Below, piece by piece: positions 7,368-13,215 of a stretch of DNA of 14,188 bases. Both the position numbers and the translations under genes were made by a program. The notes beneath the pieces are model-generated. The model worked only from the letters and a program-made list of their open reading frames with translations. It had not been told where the DNA came from and searched no databases. Position 1 is the first letter of the stretch, and each line of letters begins with the position of its first letter. Source of the stretch: a bacterium (GTDB lineage: Bacteria; Krumholzibacteriota; Krumholzibacteriia; LZORAL124-64-63); assembly GCA_030591105.1 (NCBI GenBank), contig JAUVBS010000012.1, forward strand, positions 1-14,188. Direction: 5' to 3'.

Positions 7368-8003
7368 CTAGCGCAGACCGAATCCGACGTACATCTCCAG
7401 GTATTGCTGCGCGTCTAGGTCCCCCGACTTGAACGCGTAGTTGTAACGCGCACCGGCAAAGCCGAGGAAGGAAGAATACGGGAACAACACACCCACATCA
7501 GGCGCGAGGGCGAATTGCCACTTGTCCTGTGTCCAGGTGTACATCCCCATGTCGACGCGGCGATGCGTATAGAGCAGGCCGACGTTCAGACCCAGGAACG
7601 GACGGAATCCGATCTCGTCGCCCCAGTAACGGTGGGCATTCACGTAGATCGGCACGGCGTTGATGTCGCGCAGTTGCGTGCCGCTGATCGCGCCGTCGGC
7701 GTCCGGTCGCTGCCAGGTATCGGTACTCTTCTCGTAGAACACGGTCCACGAAGTGGTGAATCCATACGAGTACTCGTCGTCCGTGAACTTGCGCGCGTGC
7801 AGACCGATGCCGCGGAAACTCACCTGGTCGACGAAATCCTTCGTATCTCCGAACGGGACCGTTACGTTCCAGGTGATCCCCCAGAGCATCGGCTGCTGGG
7901 CCTCGGCCACATCGGTCAGCGGCGAAACCGCCGCGCCGGTCAGCGACGTCAAGACCACCAGAGCGGCCAGGGCGTGCGGAGTCAGTCTGTTAGCGATTCT
8001 CAT
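7368..8003 (-). CDS. Small outer-membrane beta-barrel protein
   Basis: A 211-residue exported protein not recognised as a named family member. The signal peptide has the core ALAALVVLTSLTGAAV and a likely cleavage after AEA at residue 35. The mature part is made of alternating strands rich in Tyr, Trp and Phe (ITWNVTVPFG, YSYGFTTSWTVFYE, FRPFLGLNVGLLYTH, WQFALAPDVGVLFP, FLGFAGARYNYAF) and ends YVGFGLR, as in porin-like barrels of about eight strands. AAGGAG six bases before the ATG supports the start. The gene follows the lipoprotein gene with a 17-base gap and the same strand, so the two are almost surely one operon. Role in the envelope unknown. Confidence 0.75.
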   Translation of the reverse strand: MRIANRLTPHALAALVVLTSLTGAAVSPLTDVAEAQQPMLWGITWNVTVPFGDTKDFVDQVSFRGIGLHARKFTDDEYSYGFTTSWTVFYEKSTDTWQRPDADGAISGTQLRDINAVPIYVNAHRYWGDEIGFRPFLGLNVGLLYTHRRVDMGMYTWTQDKWQFALAPDVGVLFPYSSFLGFAGARYNYAFKSGDLDAQQYLEMYVGFGLR

Positions 8004-8020
8004 GCTACACTCCTTATCCG

Positions 8021-8698
8021 CTAGTTACCCTGGTAGCCCAGGTAGGGTGATTGCTGGAACATCTGATTGATCGAATTGTCGATGCGCTGATTTATTTGTG
8101 CCGTGGAACCTTCCACGACTCCGTTTAAAATACCATTCCAGGCGATGGGCGCGATCAAGCTATCTGGGTTGACAATGACCGCCCGCGTGAGGTCGAACAT
8201 ATCGACGAATACCGAGCCGGATCGATAGGTGAACGTACCATAACTCGGGTAGTACCAACCCCAACCCCAGCCCGGGTAACCCGGATAGTAGCTGTAGAGC
8301 ACCACGTTGGTAGTCGAAACGAGGAGCGATCGTACCCACATGTTCGGCCAAGTAGTCGAGTCCTCACGGTCGACGCCGTTACTGTCGATCTGCACATAGC
8401 CCAGGGCATCCATGTTCGTCTTGATCTCGCCGAGGATCGTCGTGTTGTAACGGCCATCGTATTCCGGCTCGCTGGAATCCGGATCGCGGATCTCGTGCAC
8501 GTCATTGTCCAGCACGTAGGTGTGCAACGCACCGAACTGGGCATCGGTGTCGTAGTTCGTCACGACGATATCGGCCTGCTCGATACTGTCGATCGAGCCC
8601 GGGTGGCACGCCGTCAGGACGACCAGAAGCCCCAGTGATATGGTGAGCAGCAACGGCAACGCCTTTCTGAGCGCGACCGTTCGACTCCATTTGGACAT
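8021..8698 (-). CDS. DUF4136-type lipoprotein
   Basis: A 225-residue predicted lipoprotein. The lipobox VLTAC places the lipidated cysteine at residue 31, after a basic N-region and a Leu-rich core. The sequence IVVTNYDTDAQFGALHTYVL (44-63), the later ILGEIKTNMDALGY (88-101), the Tyr/Gly/Trp-rich stretch at about 136-154 (YPGWGWGWYYPSYG) and the segment SVFVDMFDLTRAVIV...IAWNGILNG follow the order typical of DUF4136 proteins. Their function is not known. The start has GGAGG seven bases upstream. It is the first gene of the pair with the barrel protein at 7368-8003, and divergent from the small gene at 9038. Confidence 0.8.
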   Translation of the reverse strand: MSKWSRTVALRKALPLLLTISLGLLVVLTACHPGSIDSIEQADIVVTNYDTDAQFGALHTYVLDNDVHEIRDPDSSEPEYDGRYNTTILGEIKTNMDALGYVQIDSNGVDREDSTTWPNMWVRSLLVSTTNVVLYSYYPGYPGWGWGWYYPSYGTFTYRSGSVFVDMFDLTRAVIVNPDSLIAPIAWNGILNGVVEGSTAQINQRIDNSINQMFQQSPYLGYQGN

Positions 8699-8769
8699 CA
8701 GAATTCCTCCCTGTCTGGGTTCGGGGCTCCAGGGTGGCGCCCTCGCATCGAGGTAACAGCGGGGTGGCT

Positions 8770-8796
8770 ATACTTCAGATACTTCAGATACTCCAG
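8770..8796. repeat. Three tandem copies of a 9-bp unit
   Basis: ATACTTCAG, ATACTTCAG and ATACTCCAG follow one another directly at 8770-8778, 8779-8787 and 8788-8796; only one base differs in the third copy. They lie 72-98 bases upstream of the lipoprotein start, where a promoter or activator site would be expected. The 9-bp period is close to one helical turn. Function unknown. Confidence 0.6.
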
Positions 8797-8872
8797 TACG
8801 TCGCGCAGCGGTTTCCGGTTGCACGACGGTCCGGGCAGCCTGTCGATCCTGTTACGCCTGCCTCTTTGTACG

Positions 8873-8905
8873 GGCGAATACTACACACCGCGCTGTGTAT
8901 TCGCC
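8873..8905. repeat. Inverted repeat between divergent genes
   Basis: GGCGAATAC (8873-8881) and GTATTCGCC (8897-8905) are perfect inverted copies separated by 15 bases, with a further short ACA/TGT match inside. It sits near the middle of the gap between divergent genes, a common place for a shared operator. It could also fold as a hairpin. There is no T-run, so it is not a standard terminator. Confidence 0.6.
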
Positions 8906-8977
8906 ACCGGTAATCGGAAAACATACGGGCCAGCTGGCTGCCAGACAAGTTCCTGTCCGCGGACGTTACACTCGAGA

Positions 8978-9006
8978 TTTACCCTGGACTTGGCGTATAC
9001 TACAAT
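8978..9006 (+). promoter_or_regulatory. Sigma-70-type promoter for the 109-residue protein gene
   Basis: TTTACC (8978-8983, four of six matches) and TACAAT (9001-9006, five of six) are separated by exactly 17 bases. The expected transcription start near 9013 leaves a leader of about 25 bases to the ATG at 9038. This is the best-looking promoter on the plus strand in the window and helps choose that start codon. Confidence 0.6.
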
Positions 9007-9037
9007 TGGTGCCGGGCAGCCGTATCGAAAGAGCGTG

Positions 9038-9367
9038 ATGAGCGACCAGCAACAGACGATGACACTCCTGGCCAAGAATGCCCTCGTCCCGGCCATCGAC
9101 GACGGGGCCGAGATCGACTATCTCGTGGAGTTCACCCGGCTCCCGCTGTACCACCGCGAGTGCGGACTCGGCCGGATCCGCTGCCGCTACTACCGGGGTC
9201 GCGACGATCTGGTCTGGCTCGAGTTCTTCTGCACCCACTGCCTCGAAGTCCGCAAGATCCAGCTGATCACCGCGATGAATACGGTCAAACGTTTCTTGAC
9301 CGATTCGGAGCGTCACGAACTACGACTCGAAAGCGTCACCCTCGAGCGAGTCGAGAGTCTGCCCTGA
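9038..9367 (+). CDS. Small hypothetical protein with a possible metal-binding cysteine set
   Basis: A 109-residue cytoplasmic protein I do not recognise. It has no signal peptide or membrane segment. Cys42, Cys49, Cys65 and Cys68 (the last two in CTHC) could form a small zinc site, and the region RCRYYRGRDDLVWLEFFCTHCLE looks like two strands around it. A charged helix follows (about 80-105). The ATG at 9038 is chosen because a promoter ends only 25 bases upstream and because the open frame before it does not read like a protein; a GTG directly before it (9035) is an alternative. The ribosome site is weak (GAAAGAG). It stands alone, with its own terminator-like hairpin after the stop. Confidence 0.6.
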   Translation: MSDQQQTMTLLAKNALVPAIDDGAEIDYLVEFTRLPLYHRECGLGRIRCRYYRGRDDLVWLEFFCTHCLEVRKIQLITAMNTVKRFLTDSERHELRLESVTLERVESLP

Positions 9368-9373
9368 CGCGAA

Positions 9374-9393
9374 GGCCCCCCGGGGGGTCTTTT
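9374..9393 (+). terminator. Probable rho-independent terminator
   Basis: GGCCCC and GGGGTC pair (one G-T wobble) around CCGG within the run GGCCCCCCGGGGGGTC, directly followed by TTTT. It begins seven bases after the stop of the small hypothetical gene. Short but GC-only, it is a plausible weak to moderate terminator separating that gene from nfeD. Confidence 0.55.
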
Positions 9394-9472
9394 CAGACCG
9401 GCGCCGACAGCCTGCGAGTGGTTCCACTCGAGGTTTTACGCGGCACCGTTTCAGTTGGCCGCAAGCAAGTGG

Positions 9473-9501
9473 TAAACATCTTCGGCGTATTCGGCTATCA
9501 T
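9473..9501 (+). promoter_or_regulatory. Candidate promoter of the nfeD-slipin operon
   Basis: TAAACA (9473-9478, four of six) and TATCAT (9496-9501, five of six) are separated by 17 bases. Transcription would start near 9508 and leave about 48 bases of leader, which suits translation from the ATG at 9556 rather than from the ATG at 9508. Tentative, since the -35 box is degenerate. Confidence 0.4.
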
Positions 9502-9555
9502 GTCCGTATGAGCGGCGTGACCGAGCGCCCGCTGTATCGGACCGAAGGAGGACCG

Positions 9556-10929
9556 ATGACCAGATTCCCCGCCAATGTCGTCGCCAATGCCGTCGCGAAT
9601 GTCGCCGCCAATGCCGTCGCCCGTATTCCCGTTGGCCTGGCCACCGCACTCATCGCCCTGACCGTGGCTGTCGGGCCGACCGGCGGACCGGCCGCGGTCG
9701 CTGCCGAGGTATACGTCCTGCCGTACGAAGGCGCGATCACCCCCGTGGCGTCGGAATTCCTCGTCGCCGGAATCGAAGCGGCAGAAGCAGCTGGTGCCGA
9801 GGCGGTGATCATCCAGCTCGACACACCCGGCGGCCTCGATACCGCCATGCGCGAGATCATCAAGGCCGAACTGGCGAGCAGTGTGCCGGTGGTCGTATTC
9901 GTCGGTCCGCCCGGCAGCCGCGCGGCCAGCGCCGGAGCCTTCATCACCATTGCGGCGCACGTGGCCTGCATGGCACCGGGGACGAACATCGGCTCGGCAA
10001 GTCCGGTCTCGATCGGCGGCTTCGGCGGCGGGGAGGCCGATACGACCATGACCAAGAAGGTCGCCAACGACGCGGCGGCTTACATCGCCTCGTTGGCCGA
10101 CCGACGCGGTCGCAACAGCGAGGTCGCTCGCACATTCGTGACCGAGGCCCACAACCTGACCGCCACCGAAGCGGCCGAGCAAAATCTGATCGACTTCGTG
10201 GCGCCGACCGTCAGTGCGGTTCTCGACAGTCTGCAGGGACGGACCGTGACGACCGACGCCGGCGAGCACACCTTCGACGTGAGCGACGCCACGCTCGTCG
10301 AGCGGACCTTGAGCGCGCGCCAGAAGTTGCTCAAACAGCTCGCCAATCCCAATCTGGCCTACATCCTCATGTTGCTCGGCATCTACGGATTGTTCTTCGA
10401 GCTGAGCAATCCCGGCGCGCTGGTGCCGGGAATCCTCGGCGGAATCTGCCTGCTGCTGGCGCTGTTCGCGTTTCAGGCCTTGCCGGTGAACTATGCCGGT
10501 GTGGGGTTGATCTTGCTCGGCGTGATTCTGCTGATATTGGAGGTCAAGGTGACCAGTTTCGGAGGTTTGACCATCGGCGGCCTGGCGTCCCTGGTATTCG
10601 GTTCGCTCATGCTGTTCGACTCGTCGCAACCGTGGGCGCGTGTGAGCTTGTCGGTGTTGATACCGGCCGTGCTCGTATTCGGCGGCTTCTTCGTCCTGTG
10701 CGTCTGGCTCGTGGTGCGCGGGCACAATAAGCCGGTCGTCACCGGCAAGGGCGCGCTGACCGGTGAGCGCGGCCGGGTCGTCACGACGATCCCGGGTGGC
10801 GAGGGCACCGGCAAGGTCGTCTTCCACGGCGAAATGTGGGATGCGACAGCGGGCGTTCCAGTAGACGCGGGTCAGTATGTACTCGTGATCGAGATAGACG
10901 GACGCGTCGCCCGGGTCCAGCCCGAGTAA
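9556..10929 (+). CDS. nfeD: NfeD-family membrane-bound serine protease (ClpP class)
   Basis: A 457-residue long-form NfeD protein: a periplasmic protease domain, membrane helices and a small OB-fold domain. After a signal or anchor segment (about 24-50), the ClpP-like domain spans about 51-225. Ser125 in GSRAASAGA is the likely nucleophile and Lys168 in TKKVANDAAAYI the likely base, by analogy with the Ser-Lys dyad of Pyrococcus 1510-N. Helices lie at about 267-283, 290-309, 313-330, 336-354 and 364-388; the C-terminal beta-rich domain is at 395-457. AAGGAGG four bases before the ATG at 9556 decides the start. The N-terminus carries a short NVVANAVANVAANAVA repeat. The slipin gene follows after 39 bases, the usual partner, whose C-terminus is the known substrate in the archaeal pair. 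Likely role: membrane protein quality control. Confidence 0.9.
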   Translation: MTRFPANVVANAVANVAANAVARIPVGLATALIALTVAVGPTGGPAAVAAEVYVLPYEGAITPVASEFLVAGIEAAEAAGAEAVIIQLDTPGGLDTAMREIIKAELASSVPVVVFVGPPGSRAASAGAFITIAAHVACMAPGTNIGSASPVSIGGFGGGEADTTMTKKVANDAAAYIASLADRRGRNSEVARTFVTEAHNLTATEAAEQNLIDFVAPTVSAVLDSLQGRTVTTDAGEHTFDVSDATLVERTLSARQKLLKQLANPNLAYILMLLGIYGLFFELSNPGALVPGILGGICLLLALFAFQALPVNYAGVGLILLGVILLILEVKVTSFGGLTIGGLASLVFGSLMLFDSSQPWARVSLSVLIPAVLVFGGFFVLCVWLVVRGHNKPVVTGKGALTGERGRVVTTIPGGEGTGKVVFHGEMWDATAGVPVDAGQYVLVIEIDGRVARVQPE

Positions 10930-10968
10930 CACGGCCGACAACCCGGGGTAATCGAAGAGGAGACGATC

Positions 10969-11739
10969 ATGCCGTATGTGTTTCCGGCCACTTTCCTCGT
11001 GCTGGCGCTGTTCGTGCTGGCCAATTCGCTGCGGATACTTCGCGAGTACGAACGCGGAGTTGTCTTCCGGCTCGGTCGCTTCGTGGGTATTCGGGGCCCC
11101 GGTCTGATCGTCCTGATCCCTTTCATCGAGCGCATGGTGCGCATGAGCCTGCGCACCATCGCCATGGATGTCGAGCCGCAAGACGTGATCACCAGGGACA
11201 ACGTTTCGGTACGCGTGAACGCCGTACTCTACTTCCGGGTGATGGAACCGGAGAAGTCGGTCATCGAGGTGGAAGATTTTCTGTTCGCCACCAGCCAACT
11301 CGCCCAGACCACCTTGCGTAGCGTCGTCGGCCAGGCCGAACTTGACGAGTTGCTCTCCGAACGCGACAAGCTCAACGCCGAAGTCCAGACCATCCTCGAC
11401 GAAGCCACCGATCCGTGGGGCATCAAGGTCATGACCGTCGAGATGAAGGATGTCGATCTACCGATGGAGATGAAGCGCGCCATGGCCAAACAGGCCGAGG
11501 CCGAGCGTGAGCGCCGGGCCAAGGTGATCCACGCCGAAGGCGAGTATCAAGCCGCCCAACGTTTGAAGGACGCGGCCGTGATCATCGAACCACACCCGAC
11601 GGCACTGCAGTTACGTTATTTGCAGGCATTGACCGAGATCGCAGCGGAGGATAACAGTACGACGCTCTTCCCGATACCGATCGATCTTCTCACGCCGTTC
11701 ATAAAAATGCAGGGGGAGAAAGACCAAAGCCCGGATTAA
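10969..11739 (+). CDS. Slipin / stomatin-like SPFH-domain membrane protein
   Basis: A 256-residue bacterial stomatin of normal length. A single N-terminal hydrophobic segment (about 4-22) is followed by the SPFH/band 7 domain starting [23 protein letters not shown] and containing [25 protein letters not shown], then the helical part with [24 protein letters not shown] (about 176-199). It forms oligomeric membrane scaffolds in related systems. The GAGGAG site six bases before the ATG supports the start. It forms an operon with nfeD upstream. The C-terminal stretch [15 protein letters not shown] (about 229-243) is the hydrophobic tail that NfeD proteases cut in the archaeal pair. Its stop lies 18 bases from the stop of the converging hmcD-like gene. 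Confidence 0.93.
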   Translation: MPYVFPATFLVLALFVLANSLRILREYERGVVFRLGRFVGIRGPGLIVLIPFIERMVRMSLRTIAMDVEPQDVITRDNVSVRVNAVLYFRVMEPEKSVIEVEDFLFATSQLAQTTLRSVVGQAELDELLSERDKLNAEVQTILDEATDPWGIKVMTVEMKDVDLPMEMKRAMAKQAEAERERRAKVIHAEGEYQAAQRLKDAAVIIEPHPTALQLRYLQALTEIAAEDNSTTLFPIPIDLLTPFIKMQGEKDQSPD

Positions 11740-11757
11740 TCAGGAATGGCCGTCGTT

Positions 11758-11898
11758 TCAGTAGTCCCGGTTATTCCGATTGAGGAATTTCCACCAGACC
11801 GGAAAGAGAACCAGGTAACCGATGATCAGCAGGTAGACGACCCCTTTGGTCTGGGTCATGAACTCCTGCAGCGTGTGGATCACCGCCAGCATCGGCAT
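11758..11898 (-). CDS. hmcD: 46-residue single-helix membrane protein, HmcD-like
   Basis: A tiny gene that is easily missed. It encodes MPMLAVIHTLQEFMTQTKGV followed by a hydrophobic helix (about 21-35, VYLLIIGYLVLFPVW) and a basic end WKFLNRNNRDY. A textbook ribosome site, AGGAGG (complement of 11906-11911), lies seven bases before the ATG; a second ATG follows two codons later. The pattern HTLxEFMxxTKGxxY, one helix, WxFL, matches what I recall of HmcD, the small subunit of the high-molecular-weight cytochrome complex in Desulfovibrio. It begins 42 bases after the stop of the NrfD/HybB-type gene, the same order as in hmcBCD. Likely a structural subunit next to the multi-helix protein; no cofactor residues are visible. 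Confidence 0.8.
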   Translation of the reverse strand: MPMLAVIHTLQEFMTQTKGVVYLLIIGYLVLFPVWWKFLNRNNRDY

Positions 11899-11940
11899 CA
11901 CAAGACCTCCTCAGCTCGGGTCATTCCCGAACAACCCGCG

Positions 11941-13215
11941 CTAGTGTTCGCCCCGGAAATCCGGGTGCTCGCGCAGGATCGGCATGCGCGAGACGATGAA
12001 CCGGTAGACCAAGATGCCAACGGTCACGATGAAGACCGACAGTGCGATCTCCTTCCACATCGGCACGTAGCGTTCGTTCGCCGGCAGGTACCAGTTGAAA
12101 CAGATCAACGAGACGTTCAGCCGGTTCAGAACGATACCCAGGACCGTCAACAGCGCCGTGTAGCGTATCAGCGTGTAGTTGCGGTCGCGCGCGCCGATGC
12201 CGTACAGCAGTGCCGGCAGCAAGGAGAAACCGAGGATCTCGACCAAGAACCACAGACCGTACGGGGTGCCGAGTAGGTCCCAGTGGTTGCCGACGGCGAC
12301 GCCAACCACCTTGATGGCAAAATAGCCCAGCAGTACGAGCGACGCCCCTTTGGCGAAACCGAGGGTCACGTGATCGTGCTGATGGTGGTCGTGCTCGGTG
12401 ATCTGCCAGCCGTATTCCCGGTGGGCCAACGTCCCCTCGAAGATCACCATGCTCATGCCCGCGGCGATGCTCGAGACGAAGAAGAACACCGGCAAGTACT
12501 GGCTGTACCAGAGCGGGTGGAGCTTGGCCGGTGAGAGCAGAAACATCGCGCCGAGCGAGGATTGGTGCAGCGTCGAGAGTACCACGCCCATGATGGTCAG
12601 CGGGATGGCCAGCTTGACGAGGAAATCGCGCGCGCGTCGCAACTTCAACCACTCGAGCGGAACCGGCAGGAATTCCAGGAACAAGACCGTCAGGTAGAGC
12701 GCTACGCAGGCGCCGACCTCGAACATCACCGAGGTGGTGCCCTGCGATACGACGAATGGGTACGGCAGTCGCCACGGCTGGCCGACGTCGTACAAGAGCG
12801 CGAAGACCACCAGCGCATAGCCGAGGAATCCGGTGAGCACAGCCGGCCGCACCGCGGCGTGGTACTGCTTCAGGCCAAAGAGATAGACCGCCGCGGCGGT
12901 GGTGTAGCCACCGGCGGCCAGCGCAACGCCGGTCAGCAGGTCGAAGCCGATCCAGATCCCCCAGGGGTTCGTATCATCGATATTCGAGACGGCGCCCAGG
13001 CCACCCGTGAACCGCTGCCAGGTCAGGACCAAACCGACCAGGACGATCACCCCGGCGACGATGTTGAACGGCGAGAGCAACGATCTGTGCGGCGGTGTGG
13101 CCGCGGTCGCTGCGGATCCATCACCCGTCGCAGCGGATCCGTCACCGGTCGCTGCGGATCCATCACCCGTCGCAGTACTGCTGGCCGTCGCAGCACCGTT
13201 CTGCGGTACACTCAT
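11941..13215 (-). CDS. hmcC: NrfD/HybB-type quinone-interacting membrane subunit, HmcC-like
   Basis: A 424-residue polytopic protein with about ten membrane helices, spread over residues 49-410. It fits the NrfD/HybB family: NPWGIWIGFDLLTGVALAAGGY (84-104), LLYDVGQPWRLPYPF (140-154) and HQSSLGAMFLLSPAKLHPLWYS (217-238) are recognisable family segments. Such subunits exchange electrons between quinones and an attached ferredoxin subunit and may move protons. The ATG at 13215 is preferred over the GTG one codon earlier because AAGGAG lies five bases upstream; it overlaps the hmcB stop by one base (TGATG), so translation is coupled. Two oddities are an N-terminal array of three GDGSAAT units (17-37) before the first helix, and a loop with five histidines in EHDHHQHDH (274-282). 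HybB of a hydrogenase is the alternative name, but the small downstream subunit favours Hmc. Confidence 0.82.
   Translation of the reverse strand: MSVPQNGAATASSTATGDGSAATGDGSAATGDGSAATAATPPHRSLLSPFNIVAGVIVLVGLVLTWQRFTGGLGAVSNIDDTNPWGIWIGFDLLTGVALAAGGYTTAAAVYLFGLKQYHAAVRPAVLTGFLGYALVVFALLYDVGQPWRLPYPFVVSQGTTSVMFEVGACVALYLTVLFLEFLPVPLEWLKLRRARDFLVKLAIPLTIMGVVLSTLHQSSLGAMFLLSPAKLHPLWYSQYLPVFFFVSSIAAGMSMVIFEGTLAHREYGWQITEHDHHQHDHVTLGFAKGASLVLLGYFAIKVVGVAVGNHWDLLGTPYGLWFLVEILGFSLLPALLYGIGARDRNYTLIRYTALLTVLGIVLNRLNVSLICFNWYLPANERYVPMWKEIALSVFIVTVGILVYRFIVSRMPILREHPDFRGEH
13106..13168. repeat. Three tandem 21-bp repeats inside hmcC
   Basis: Three in-frame copies (13106-13126, 13127-13147, 13148-13168) share the core GCGGATCCRTCACC and differ at a few positions; copies one and three are identical. 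A partial fourth unit (GTCGCAG) follows. On the coding strand each unit gives the seven residues GDGSAAT. Copy number may vary between strains. Confidence 0.85.

Larger units (their letters stand above)
8699..9037. other. Divergent intergenic region
   Basis: This 339-base gap separates the minus-strand lipoprotein operon from the plus-strand gene at 9038. It holds a triple 9-bp repeat (8770-8796), an inverted repeat (8873-8905) and a good plus-strand promoter (8978-9006). No clear minus-strand promoter could be picked out. The frame upstream of the plus-strand ATG at 9038 is open but lies before the predicted transcription start, so I do not count it as coding. Confidence 0.5.

Noticed and set aside
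8700-8880. A minus-strand frame reading LEYLKYLKYSHP through the 9-bp repeat, as if the lipoprotein gene began further upstream or a gene remnant lay here.
   Set aside because: It has no start codon with a ribosome site, stops directly before the lipoprotein start in another frame, and the repeat itself explains the peptide pattern.
9508-9555. An earlier in-frame ATG at 9508 for nfeD.
   Set aside because: It has no ribosome site and coincides with the predicted transcription start, whereas the ATG at 9556 has AAGGAGG just upstream.
9451-11298. A 615-codon open frame on the minus strand, antisense to nfeD and the slipin gene.
   Set aside because: It crosses two genuine genes and their gap, and its low-complexity His/Arg/Gln/Asp/Gly-rich translation is typical of a shadow frame in GC-rich DNA.
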